NCBI GenBank assembly: GCA_002166865.1
Contig: NHTQ01000002.1
Coordinates: forward strand, 496,001 to 560,000
Direction: 5' to 3'
From: Rhodobacteraceae bacterium WFHF2C18
Lineage (GTDB): Bacteria > Pseudomonadota > Alphaproteobacteria > Rhodobacterales > Rhodobacteraceae
Length of the DNA: 64,000 nucleotides
The position numbers and the translations under genes were made by a program. Shown here one piece after another: positions 26,201 through 34,696 of this stretch. A model generated the notes under the pieces. The model made no database searches, was not told where the DNA came from, and saw nothing but the letters and a program-made list of their open reading frames with translations. Each line of letters opens with the position of its first letter. Position 1 is the stretch's first letter.

Positions 26201-26944
26201 TCACTCCGGCTGGAAAATGCAGGCAAGACGGAAGCCCGCGCCGACCGCCCCGCGCTCGAGCCGGGCGCCGGCCTGGTCGGCCAGCGCATCCACGATCGTG
26301 GACCCCAGTCCCGCGCCACCCGGCGTCGTCCGCCCGCGGGCCGCGTTCTCGACTGCCAGTCGCGCCCGGCCGTCGGTCTGCCGCGCCAGCGTGACGCTGA
26401 CCATCTCGCCCTCGGCCGGCATGCCGTGCTTGACGGCGTTTGTCAGGGCCTCGTTGAGGATCAGCAGCAGCGGCTGGGCTTGCCGGTACGCGACCATCAC
26501 GGGCTCGATCGTCAGCCGGATGGACAGGCCCTTGCCGGGTGCGAAGGCCTCTTCCAGCGCCGCCACCAGCCGCGCGCAGAGCTCGCCCAGGTCCACGCGG
26601 CCTGCCGGGGTCTGCGCGTCGAGCATGCGGTTCAACTCGGCGATGGCGCGGGCCTGCCCGATGCAGCCGTCGCAGCGCGGCGCGCCCGTTTCCTGCGCCT
26701 CCCGTGCGCGCTGACGCATGGCGGCGATCATCATCGACATCTGGTTGTGCAGACGGTGCGTTGCTTCGGCGCGGTCCGCGCGTCCCGACGGACACTGGCC
26801 GAGGAAGGCCGATACGGCCTCGACCGCGGTGTCCGGCGTGGTGCCGTTTTGTCTGCAGTAGTGCAGGATCGATGCCTCCAGCCGGTCGCGCCAATTCTGC
26901 GGGTGGTCGGGCTGCATGAAGAACTCGTGGAGTTTCGGTGTCAT
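26201..26944 (-). CDS. Soluble histidine kinase-like protein (HisKA_2/HATPase)
   Basis: A 247-residue protein without membrane segments. Residues about 58-80 (EATHRLHNQMSMMIAAMRQR) look like a HisKA_2/HWE-type phosphoacceptor helix. An ATPase domain follows with the N-box NEALTNAVKHG near residue 165 and the glycine box GGAGLGSTIVDAL. The N-terminal 55 residues show no known sensor domain. A C-x2-C pair (RCDGC) lies after the helix. Kinases of this type feed general-stress or light pathways in alphaproteobacteria, but no response regulator is adjacent. Confidence 0.72.
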   Translation of the reverse strand: MTPKLHEFFMQPDHPQNWRDRLEASILHYCRQNGTTPDTAVEAVSAFLGQCPSGRADRAEATHRLHNQMSMMIAAMRQRAREAQETGAPRCDGCIGQARAIAELNRMLDAQTPAGRVDLGELCARLVAALEEAFAPGKGLSIRLTIEPVMVAYRQAQPLLLILNEALTNAVKHGMPAEGEMVSVTLARQTDGRARLAVENAARGRTTPGGAGLGSTIVDALADQAGARLERGAVGAGFRLACIFQPE

Positions 26945-27131
26945 GAGGTGCCGCTCCTCGGGCAGTGGCGCGGATGCCTACGAGACCAGAGCCTAGATCG
27001 ATTCGATCTCGCCGGCGATGACCACCGTCAAGACGGCGTGACCCGGCGCGCCGGCCCCTTGGCGGCGGATTTCGCACTGACAGGCGCGGATGGTGCGCTA
27101 TCATCTGGTCATCAACAAGGAGACACGTGTC

Positions 27132-27950
27132 ATGCACCGCCTCATCGCTCTTTGCCTCGTCGTCCTTGCCGGTGCCGTGTCGGCACAGGATCGCCGCCCC
27201 AGCCATTGCATCGCCGTGGCGCAGCATACTCCGGGCGTGCAATACCTGCACAGGGCCGGCTACCGGGATCCGGTGCCCGCACAGTCCGTGCGCCTGCGGT
27301 ATATCGCGCACGCCTCCTTCCTGATCCAGACGCACGACGGGCTGTCGGCCGTGACCGATTTCACCGGGTTCATCGGCAACGCCGATTTCCTGCCCGACGT
27401 GGTGACCATGAACCACGCCCATGCCACCCATTTCACCGAAAACCCGGATCCGGCCATCCCGCACGTCCTGCGCGGCTGGGGCCCCTTCGGCGAGGGCGTC
27501 GATCACCATCTCGACCTTGGCGGGATGCTGGTGCGCAATGTCTCGACCGATATCCGGCGCTTCGACGGGGTCGAGGAGGAGGGCAACTCGATCTTCGTCT
27601 TCGAGGCGGCGGGCCTGTGCATCGGGCATCTGGGCCATCTGCACCATCAGCCCACCGAAGATCAGTATGCCGCGCTTGGCCGCATGGATGTGGTCATGGC
27701 CCCCGTGGACGGCGGCTATACCATGCCTCTGGCAGACATGATGGCGGTCCTGCGCCGGCTGAAAGCGCGCATCGTCATCCCGATGCACTGGTTCCGCGAC
27801 GGCTCGCTGCAACGCTTCCTTGCCGGGATGGAAGGCGATTTCGCCATCCGCCGCCCCGGGGCGAGCGAAATCACCGTCTCCCTGCGCGATCTGCCCGACA
27901 GGCCGACCATCGTGGTGCTGCGGCCCGCTTACCTGCGCCCGGGCGAGTGA
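27132..27950 (+). CDS. Secreted MBL-fold metallo-hydrolase
   Basis: A 272-residue protein with a Sec signal peptide (residues 1-18, ending VSA) and a metallo-beta-lactamase-like fold. It has YIAHASFLIQT, a His cluster in NHAHATHFTENP in place of the usual HxHxDH, and IGHLGHLHHQPTEDQY and IPMHWF later on. It resembles the UlaG/YtnP-like branch. An AAGGAG site precedes the ATG at 27132. The exported location and substrate cannot be refined from sequence. Confidence 0.75.
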   Translation: MHRLIALCLVVLAGAVSAQDRRPSHCIAVAQHTPGVQYLHRAGYRDPVPAQSVRLRYIAHASFLIQTHDGLSAVTDFTGFIGNADFLPDVVTMNHAHATHFTENPDPAIPHVLRGWGPFGEGVDHHLDLGGMLVRNVSTDIRRFDGVEEEGNSIFVFEAAGLCIGHLGHLHHQPTEDQYAALGRMDVVMAPVDGGYTMPLADMMAVLRRLKARIVIPMHWFRDGSLQRFLAGMEGDFAIRRPGASEITVSLRDLPDRPTIVVLRPAYLRPGE

Positions 27951-28011
27951 CGGGTCCCGCCCCGCCCGACCGGGGGCTTGATCGCTGCCCGGCCCGTGCT
28001 AGGAGGACCGC

Positions 28012-29433
28012 ATGACCCTGACCGCCGTTGACGATGCCTTCCTCAGCGAGCTGCGCCGCCGCCTGCCCGGAGCGGCCTTCCGCGATCTCGAACCCCGGTA
28101 TGTGGAAGAACCGCGCGGCCGGTGGGTGGGGCAGGCGGGCGCGGTGGTGGCCCCCGAGACGACCGCCCAGGTCGCCGAGGTCATCCGCGCCGCGGCCGCC
28201 GCGCGCGTGCCCGTCGTGCCCTACGGCGGGGGCACGGGCCTTGTCGGTGGACAGGTCAGCCCCGAGGGCCCCGCCCCCGTGCTTCTGAGCCTGGAGCGCA
28301 TGCGCGCCGTCCGGGCGGTTTATCCGCAGGAGAACATCCTGGTGGCCGAGGCCGGCGCGATCCTTTCCGACGTCCACGCCGCGGCCGAGGTCGCCGACCG
28401 GCTGTTCCCGCTCTCCATCGCTGCCAAGGGCAGCGCGCGCATCGGCGGGCTGCTGGCGACCAACGCGGGCGGGGTCAATGTCCTGCGGTACGGCAACGCG
28501 CGCGATCTCTGCCTCGGGCTGGAGGCCGTGCTGCCCGACGGCCAGATCTGGCACGGGCTGAAACGCCTGCGCAAGGACAACACCGGCTATGACCTCAAGG
28601 ACCTGCTGGTGGGGGCCGAAGGCACGTTGGGGGTCATCACGGCGGCCACCCTGCGCCTTGCCCCGCGCCCGGCGGGGGAGGGCACCGCGCTCATGGCCGT
28701 GCCCGGCCCCGAGGCCGCGCTGGACCTGCTGGCACGCGCCCGCGATCACATGGGCGAGGGCATCAGCGCCTTCGAGCTGATGCACCGCGCGGGCCTGGAT
28801 TTCCTGTCCGAGGCGCTGCCGGACCTGCGCCAGCCCTTCCCCGAGCCCCCGGAATGGTTCGTTCTGATCGATGTCGGGCTGGCCCGTGGCCTCGATCCCG
28901 CCGCCGCGCTGGAGGCGCTGTTCGCCGAGGGGGTCGAGGCGGGGCTGGTCGGCGATGGCATGATCGCCCAGTCCGAGGCGCAGCGCCACGATTTCTGGGA
29001 GGTGCGCGAACAGATCCCCGAGGCCAACCGCCGTATCGGCTCGGTCAGTTCGCACGATATCTCGCTGCCCCTCGGCGAGGTCCCCGCCTTCATCGGGCGG
29101 GCGAACCGGGCGATCGCCGATCTGGGCGATTTCCGGGTCAACTGCTTCGGGCACCTGGGCGACGGGAACCTGCACTACAACGTCTTCCCGCCCGAGGGCG
29201 GCCGCCGCGAGGACCACTTCGACCAGCGCGGCGTCATCAAGTGCACCGTGCACGACCTCGTGCATGCAATGGGCGGATCGGTCAGCGCCGAGCACGGCAT
29301 CGGCCGGCTCAAGGTGACGGACCTGGAACGCTACGGTGATCCCGCGAAACTCTCGGCCATGCGGGCGATCAAGGACGCGCTCGATCCCGCGGGGATCATG
29401 AACCCCGGCGCGGTGCTGCGCGCGCGCGGCTGA
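28012..29433 (+). CDS. FAD-linked D-2-hydroxyacid dehydrogenase (D-2-hydroxyglutarate/GlcD type)
   Basis: A 473-residue FAD enzyme of the VAO/PCMH family. The FAD-binding loop is VPVVPYGGGTGLVGG near residue 75, with KGSARIGGLLATNAGG and the C-terminal metal/substrate motif FGHLGDGNLHYNV. GSVSAEHGIGRLK is the family signature near residue 420. It most resembles D-2-hydroxyglutarate or D-lactate dehydrogenases that pass electrons to an electron carrier. An AGGAGG site lies just before the ATG. It stands alone between convergent genes. Confidence 0.88.
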   Translation: MTLTAVDDAFLSELRRRLPGAAFRDLEPRYVEEPRGRWVGQAGAVVAPETTAQVAEVIRAAAAARVPVVPYGGGTGLVGGQVSPEGPAPVLLSLERMRAVRAVYPQENILVAEAGAILSDVHAAAEVADRLFPLSIAAKGSARIGGLLATNAGGVNVLRYGNARDLCLGLEAVLPDGQIWHGLKRLRKDNTGYDLKDLLVGAEGTLGVITAATLRLAPRPAGEGTALMAVPGPEAALDLLARARDHMGEGISAFELMHRAGLDFLSEALPDLRQPFPEPPEWFVLIDVGLARGLDPAAALEALFAEGVEAGLVGDGMIAQSEAQRHDFWEVREQIPEANRRIGSVSSHDISLPLGEVPAFIGRANRAIADLGDFRVNCFGHLGDGNLHYNVFPPEGGRREDHFDQRGVIKCTVHDLVHAMGGSVSAEHGIGRLKVTDLERYGDPAKLSAMRAIKDALDPAGIMNPGAVLRARG

Positions 29434-29447
29434 CCACGGTCCCCGGC

Positions 29448-29933
29448 TCAGCCGCCGCCGTCGGTATCGCCGTGGATCGCGAACTGCTCCAGCCCGGCAT
29501 CGCGCGCGGCGATGGCGCGGAAGCTTTCCTTTACCCCGGCGTCGGTCAGGTCACGGCTGACGGTCAGCAGCGTGTTGGGGGGATGTTCCTCGCAAAGCTC
29601 CACCATGAGGTCGAGTTCCTCCTCGGCCACGGGCCGGGCGGCGTCGATATCCGGCGCGCCGTAGACCGCGACGAAATGGCGTGCAAGCGCCTCGACCAGG
29701 GCGGCGCGTTCCTCGGGCTCGATCTGCGTGACGGCCACGAAGGTGACGCGCCCGAAAGTCTCAACCCCCAGCCAGCCGTTGGCGAAGGCCTGACGCTGCT
29801 TTCCGGTCAGGTCCGCCTCGGTCCAGTTGGAGAACTCGAAACCGCCGGGAATGCACCACTCTCCGGTCCGCGCCGGGGAGTGGAAGACGTTCATGTCGCT
29901 CTCGTCGAAATGGATGGCGCGCGCCAGTTTCAT
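29448..29933 (-). CDS. DUF6505 family protein
   Basis: A 161-residue soluble protein that I recognise, from memory, as the DUF6505 family of Rhodobacteraceae; no function is known. It starts MKLARAIHFDESDMNVFHSP and contains EWCIPGGFEFSNW. There is no signal or membrane segment. Its ATG overlaps the stop of the ligase-like gene upstream (ATGA), and it is the last of four overlapping minus-strand genes next to formate dehydrogenase, which suggests a role in maturing that enzyme. Confidence 0.75.
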   Translation of the reverse strand: MKLARAIHFDESDMNVFHSPARTGEWCIPGGFEFSNWTEADLTGKQRQAFANGWLGVETFGRVTFVAVTQIEPEERAALVEALARHFVAVYGAPDIDAARPVAEEELDLMVELCEEHPPNTLLTVSRDLTDAGVKESFRAIAARDAGLEQFAIHGDTDGGG

Positions 29934-30640
29934 GTGTCCTTCTCCAGAACGCTGCTCAAAGGGATCAGATGCGTGCCCTGAGCATCGCGCAGCAGCATGC
30001 CGAACCGCTCGTCCACGCCCAGGAAGGTGCCGGTCAGGCCATCGCGGCTGACATGCTCGCCCAGGCCGTGGGCCAGCCCGCGCCATTCGCGGTGCAGGGC
30101 CCGGCCGCCGTCCTCCTCCCAGCGGGTGATCCAGACCAGGGTGTGCCGCGCCCAGCTTTCCAGCAGCGCGAGGGAATCGAGGTCGGCGCAGCCCTCCTCG
30201 TACAGCGCGGTCTGGTCCGGGGCATCGCCGGGACGGCCGGAAACCGCCATCAGCGGCACGTCAAGCCCCACCACCAGCCAGCCGGGCAGGGCCGCGGGAT
30301 CCTCCGTGCCGGCCATGACCCGCAGGCGTCCGCATCTGGCCGCGTTCACGCGGATACCCCCGTCCCATTCCAGGTGAACCGCCAGTTCCGGCGGGCCGAG
30401 CGCACCAAGGGCGTTCTGGAACCCCACGGCGCAGGCCGGCAGCATGGTCATGGCCTCCTCCAGCGGCACCTCGGGGGCCATCACCAGCGCCGCGGCCAAC
30501 CGGTCGGCCGTGAGGTTGTGCACCACCAGCCCCGCGTCGCAGCCAAGCGCGGCCATGGCGCAGGCCTTCTCGAAAGGATCGATGCCCGCGTCCACCGCAT
30601 GACCCGACATCAGCGGCGGGAAGGTGGGGGCGGCGCTCAT
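29930..30640 (-). CDS. Biotin/lipoate-protein ligase family protein
   Basis: A 236-residue protein resembling the BPL/LplA fold with a DUF4444-like C-terminal domain. Recognisable parts are LTADRLAAALVMAPEVPLEEAM, the GFQNALGALGPPELAVHLEWDG segment and the C-terminal LTGTFLGVDERFGMLLRD. The lysine and GRG-type loop of a true ligase are not obvious, so it may not activate biotin or lipoate. It overlaps both neighbours by four bases. A role in cofactor or formate dehydrogenase maturation is inferred from context. Confidence 0.7.
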   Translation of the reverse strand: MSAAPTFPPLMSGHAVDAGIDPFEKACAMAALGCDAGLVVHNLTADRLAAALVMAPEVPLEEAMTMLPACAVGFQNALGALGPPELAVHLEWDGGIRVNAARCGRLRVMAGTEDPAALPGWLVVGLDVPLMAVSGRPGDAPDQTALYEEGCADLDSLALLESWARHTLVWITRWEEDGGRALHREWRGLAHGLGEHVSRDGLTGTFLGVDERFGMLLRDAQGTHLIPLSSVLEKDT

Positions 30641-31707
30641 GCCACCCCCTGCGTCACCAGGGCCTGCGCGATCTCGTGAAAGGCCCGGGCCTGCGCCGAT
30701 TCGGGCTTGGACACCGCGATCGGCGCGCCGCCGTCCGAGGCGACGCGGATATCCAGGTGCAACGGGATCTCGCCCAGCAGCGGCACGCCCATCGTCTCGC
30801 ATTCCGCGGCCACGCCCCCGTGCCCGAAGACGTGCTCCTCGTGTCCGCACGCGCTGCAGATATGGGTCGACATGTTCTCGATCATGCCCAGAACGGGCAC
30901 CTTGAGCTGGGTGAACATGTCCACCCCCTTGCGCGCGTCCAGAAGCGCCACGTCCTGCGGGGTGGAGACGATGATCGCCCCGTCCACCACCGCCTTCTGG
31001 CACAGGGTCATCTGGACATCGCCGGTGCCCGGCGGCAGGTCCACCAGAAGCACGTCCAGCGCGCCCCACTGGACCTGGCCCAGCATCTGCTGAAGCGCCC
31101 CCATCAGCATCGGCCCGCGCCAGACAACGGCTTGTCCCTCGTTGGTCATCAAGCCGATGGACATCATCGTGACCCCGTGGTTGCGCAGGGGCAGGATGGT
31201 CTTGCCGTCGGGGCTGGCCGGGCGGCCCGAGACGCCCAGCATCCGCGGCTGGCTCGGCCCGTAGACATCGGCGTCGAGCAGGCCCACCCGGCGGCCCTGC
31301 GCGGCCAGCGCGCAGGCCAGATTGGCCGAGACGGTCGATTTGCCCACGCCCCCCTTGCCAGAGGCGACGGCGATGATATGCGCCACGCCCGGGACCCGTT
31401 CGGGGCCCTGCGGCTCTGCCCGGCGTTGCGGTTGCAGGTCGGGGGGCGCCTTTTCCTGGTGTCCGGTGAGCACGGCCGACACCTCCGCGACCCCGTCCAG
31501 CGCCTCGACCGCGGCCTGGGCGCGCTGACGCACCGGCTCGTAGGCCTCGGCGCGCTTGGGGTCGATTTCCAGCACGAAGCGCACCGTGCCGCCTTCTATT
31601 GTCAGCGCCCGCGTCACCCCGGCCGTGACGACGTCCTGGCCGCTGACGGGATCGTCGATCTGCTTCAGGGTCTCCAGGACCGCCTCGCGCGAAACAGCCA
31701 CGTTCAC
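30637..31707 (-). CDS. mrp: Mrp/NBP35-family P-loop Fe-S carrier ATPase
   Basis: A 356-residue cytoplasmic ATPase thought to carry and insert [4Fe-4S] clusters. An N-terminal MIP18-like domain (residues 1-85) precedes the deviant Walker A motif SGKGGVGKST near residue 117. Walker B lies in LLVDLPPGTGDVQ. A C-x2-C cluster ligand pair (ICSACG) sits near residue 283. Its neighbours encode or mature a formate dehydrogenase rich in Fe-S clusters, which fits. Confidence 0.93.
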   Translation of the reverse strand: MNVAVSREAVLETLKQIDDPVSGQDVVTAGVTRALTIEGGTVRFVLEIDPKRAEAYEPVRQRAQAAVEALDGVAEVSAVLTGHQEKAPPDLQPQRRAEPQGPERVPGVAHIIAVASGKGGVGKSTVSANLACALAAQGRRVGLLDADVYGPSQPRMLGVSGRPASPDGKTILPLRNHGVTMMSIGLMTNEGQAVVWRGPMLMGALQQMLGQVQWGALDVLLVDLPPGTGDVQMTLCQKAVVDGAIIVSTPQDVALLDARKGVDMFTQLKVPVLGMIENMSTHICSACGHEEHVFGHGGVAAECETMGVPLLGEIPLHLDIRVASDGGAPIAVSKPESAQARAFHEIAQALVTQGVA

Positions 31708-31907
31708 TCCTGCGCCTTGATCGTGCCGGTGACGACATGCTCGACGTCCAGACCCTCGACGGTCAGCACCACCTTGGCCGGAAACTCCTTGCCCTCGATG
31801 TCGCCGGCCTCGCGCAGCGCCTCTTCGATGGCCTGTTGCGAGGTCACGCCGACCTGCTTGAGGAACTTGCGCATCGACATGTTGAAGTCGCTGATATCGT
31901 CGTTCAT
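31704..31907 (-). CDS. DUF6494 family small protein
   Basis: A 67-residue acidic soluble protein that matches, from memory, the DUF6494 family (MNDDISDFNMSMRKFLKQVG, then AIEEALREAGDIEGKEFPAK). The function is unknown. It starts the four-gene minus-strand set and overlaps mrp by four bases. The first gene on the other strand begins 61 bases away, so the short gap may hold divergent promoters. Confidence 0.8.
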   Translation of the reverse strand: MNDDISDFNMSMRKFLKQVGVTSQQAIEEALREAGDIEGKEFPAKVVLTVEGLDVEHVVTGTIKAQE

Positions 31908-31967
31908 GGCTGGTCTCCCTTGTTCAAAACCGTTGACGCGGCGCCGCCGGGCTTTCTACCCTCGGGC

Positions 31968-32744
31968 ATGCGTTGCGCCCTGACATGGTTCGCGGCGCGG
32001 GTGGCGCTGCCCGCCTGTGCCGCCATCTTGATCCTGCTGCCGCTGGCGGCCGGCGCCGCCGAGGGCTTCCGCCTGGCCGTGCCCGCGGCCCTGGGCGACA
32101 GCGGGCTTCTCGACTACATCCTGCCGCGCTTCTCGCTCAAGACGCGGACCTCGGTCGCGCGCGTGGCCCCCGGCGACGCGGCCGAGGTGACATTCACGGC
32201 GGGTGGGCCGGGCCAGCCCGTCTTCACCGGCCCCGACGCCACCTGGCACATGCGGGTGCGCAACCCCGAGCACCTCGGCGCGGCCCGCTTCGCCGAGTGG
32301 CTGACCTCCGAGATCGGGCAGCGCACGGTCGCCAGCTACGAGGTGGACGGCAGCACCCCCTTCACCCCGCCCCGGGCGGACGCCAAGGCCGAGGCTGCCA
32401 TCACCTTCGAGGGCGACGCGCGCGCCGGGCGCAAGCTGTCGGTCGAACACTGCGGGCGCTGTCACGTGGTCCGGCAGGATCGCCGCTTCGGCGACATCGG
32501 CTCGACGCCGTCCTTTTTCGTGCTGCGCAGCCTGTCCAACTGGCACGAGCGTTTCCAGACCTTCTATGCCCGCAACCCGCATCCGGCCTTTACGCAGATC
32601 GACGGCGTGACCGACCCTTTTCCCGTCGATCGGCCCTCGCCCATCATACCGGTCGAGCTCAGCATCGAGGACATGCAGGCGCTCCTGGCCTATGTCTCGA
32701 CCCTCCAGCCCGCCGATCTCGGAGCGCCGCTTCAGCATCAGTGA
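31968..32744 (+). CDS. Cytochrome c with tungstate-binding-protein-like N-terminus
   Basis: A 258-residue protein with a Sec signal (ending AAGA, about residue 30) and one heme-binding motif CGRCH at residues 162-166, with a Met-containing C-terminal segment. Residues about 38-70 (ALGDSGLLDYILPRFSLKTR) and 105-135 (FAEWLTSEIGQRTVASYEVD, then PFTP) look like the first and last parts of TupA-type tungstate/molybdate binding proteins with the middle missing. It ends 7 bases inside the convergent polyferredoxin gene. Its place beside formate dehydrogenase suggests a periplasmic electron acceptor or a link to metal supply. Confidence 0.72.
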   Translation: MRCALTWFAARVALPACAAILILLPLAAGAAEGFRLAVPAALGDSGLLDYILPRFSLKTRTSVARVAPGDAAEVTFTAGGPGQPVFTGPDATWHMRVRNPEHLGAARFAEWLTSEIGQRTVASYEVDGSTPFTPPRADAKAEAAITFEGDARAGRKLSVEHCGRCHVVRQDRRFGDIGSTPSFFVLRSLSNWHERFQTFYARNPHPAFTQIDGVTDPFPVDRPSPIIPVELSIEDMQALLAYVSTLQPADLGAPLQHQ

Positions 32745-34696
32745 TCCCGGCGCTTGCTGAAATAATCGTCGCTCGTGCGAACCCGGGGCGGGTCGCCGGC
32801 GGCGAAGGGGTTGTCCTGCGAGTGGTACTGCGCGTTCACCCGGCAATCGTCGCACATCTGGATCATGCGGATCGCCTCGGGGTTCTGGAACATGGCGTGC
32901 TTGTTCGCCAGTTGCTCGGTGATCCGTTCGACGGTGGATTTCACGCCGAACAGCGCGCCGCATTCCACGCAGGCAAAGGGTTCCTCTTCGTTCAGGACAA
33001 CCTGGCTCAGCGCCGCATCGGTGAGGTTGAAGCGCGGCGCGTAGGTGATGGCGTCCTCGGGGCAGACGTTGGCGCAGAGCCCGCATTGCAGGCAGGCGTC
33101 CTCCTGGAAGCGCAGTTGCGGCATGTCCGGGTTGTCCAGCAGCGCCCCCGATGGGCACAGCGATACGCAGGACAGGCACAGCGTGCAGGCATCGGTGTCC
33201 ACCACCACCGCGCCATAGGGCGCGTCCTCGGGCAGGTCCAGCACCTCCGCACCGGGCGCCAGCGCCTTCGCGGCCAGTCGCGCCACCTGGCGGCGGTTGC
33301 CCATGGGCAGCACGGGCTCCTCCACCGGGGCGGGCAGGGCGGCGGGATCATACAGCGCATCGCAAAGCGCGTCCGGGTCGCGCAGGTCCAGCACGCTGAT
33401 GCGGGCATCGCCGGCGATGGCCCGGGCCAAGGGCAGTTCCCGGTCCAGCGCGTCGCGCTCGGTCGCGGGCGACAGAAGCAGCGTTACATCGGCAAACCCC
33501 GAGGCCAGCGCCGCCAGCATCTCCGCATGGCCGAAGCCCGACAGAACCGGCACCTCCAGCGGGATCACGTCCGCCGGGAGCCCGCGGGCGTGCCGCGCGG
33601 CGAGCGAGATCAGCGCGCGCCCCTCGTCCCGGTCGCAGACCAGCAGGCGCGGCGCGGTGCCCCCCGCCTTGCGGTAGGTCGCGGCCAGCGTGTGGATGCG
33701 TCGGAACGTCAGGTCCGGCGGCGGGGCGTCGTAGGTGACGGCGCCCGAGGGGCAGCGCGCCGCGCAGGCCCCGCAGCCGGCGCAGATCATCGGGTCGATA
33801 TTCACGTGATCGCCGTCGGGTGTGATCGCGCCGGTCGGGCAGAGGTCCAGGCACTTGGTGCAGCCGGTCTGCCCCGCGCGGGAATGGGCGCAGATAAGCG
33901 GTTCCAGCGCAACGTAGAGCGGTTTCTCGAAGGTGCCCACAAGCTGGCTGGCCTCCAACACCGCGTCACCCACGGCCACCGGGCTGCCGGGGTCGACGCG
34001 CAAATAGCCCTCGCGCTTCTGGGGGGCGGGAAACAGCGGGGTTCCGCCCGACAGGTCCAGGATCACGTCGCAGTCCGTGCGACCCCCGTCGCGCGGCGTG
34101 GTCCATTCCAGGGGGCCGCGACCGGCCGGTGCGACCTGTTGCAGCGCGTCGATCTCGACCTCGAATTGGCCGAGGGCCCCGCCGGCACGCTTCAGCCGGC
34201 CCCGGATCGCGTCGAAGCTGCGCTCGTCCGGCGGGTCGCTGTCGTCCGTCAGCAGCACGGTGACGCTCAGCATCCCGCTCAGCCGGCGGGCGGCGGGCAG
34301 GGCCACGTCGGCGCGGCCGATGATCAGGCACAGCCCCTCGCTGGTCACGTCCAGGGCCTTTTCCGGGGGGGCGAGCAGGGTGGCCTCGGCCATCAGCGCG
34401 GCCATCTTCGGGCCCTTGGGGCAAGGATCGTCCGACCAACCGGCGCGGTCGCGCAGATCGGCCAGGGCCGGGTCGGGCACCCCGGCCTCGGCAGCCAGTT
34501 CCCGGAAAACGCGGGCTTCCTGCTGGCAGCAGATCACCGCCTCCTCGTCGGCCACCGCCTCGGCGGCCTTGTCCAGTTGCGTGGTGCACAGGCCGGTGTG
34601 AACCTCCGAGCACGCCAGGCCGGTGGCCGCTTCCAGCGCGGCGGTGTCTATCTGCTGCGAGCCTGCGCAGTCACATAAAATCAATCGCTTGGGCAT
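32738..34696 (-). CDS. Large polyferredoxin-type 4Fe-4S protein
   Basis: A 652-residue soluble protein with two pairs of [4Fe-4S] ferredoxin motifs: CTKCLDLCPTGAI with CAGCGACAARCPSGAV near residues 280-325, and CTLCLSCVSLCPSGAL with CLQCGLCANVCPEDA near 510-560. Additional cysteine pairs are at the N-terminus (LCDCAG) and C-terminus (CVECG, CDDC), where they could bind another cluster or zinc. The start at 34696 gives MPKRLILCDC. In Rhodobacteraceae such proteins neighbour formate dehydrogenase; it may carry electrons or act in enzyme maturation. Confidence 0.82.
   Translation of the reverse strand: MPKRLILCDCAGSQQIDTAALEAATGLACSEVHTGLCTTQLDKAAEAVADEEAVICCQQEARVFRELAAEAGVPDPALADLRDRAGWSDDPCPKGPKMAALMAEATLLAPPEKALDVTSEGLCLIIGRADVALPAARRLSGMLSVTVLLTDDSDPPDERSFDAIRGRLKRAGGALGQFEVEIDALQQVAPAGRGPLEWTTPRDGGRTDCDVILDLSGGTPLFPAPQKREGYLRVDPGSPVAVGDAVLEASQLVGTFEKPLYVALEPLICAHSRAGQTGCTKCLDLCPTGAITPDGDHVNIDPMICAGCGACAARCPSGAVTYDAPPPDLTFRRIHTLAATYRKAGGTAPRLLVCDRDEGRALISLAARHARGLPADVIPLEVPVLSGFGHAEMLAALASGFADVTLLLSPATERDALDRELPLARAIAGDARISVLDLRDPDALCDALYDPAALPAPVEEPVLPMGNRRQVARLAAKALAPGAEVLDLPEDAPYGAVVVDTDACTLCLSCVSLCPSGALLDNPDMPQLRFQEDACLQCGLCANVCPEDAITYAPRFNLTDAALSQVVLNEEEPFACVECGALFGVKSTVERITEQLANKHAMFQNPEAIRMIQMCDDCRVNAQYHSQDNPFAAGDPPRVRTSDDYFSKRRDH

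Noticed and set aside
26996-27008. Palindrome GATCGATTCGATC as a defined operator
   Set aside because: Short, A/T-GATC rich, and without a nearby promoter element or second copy, so not listed as a separate feature.
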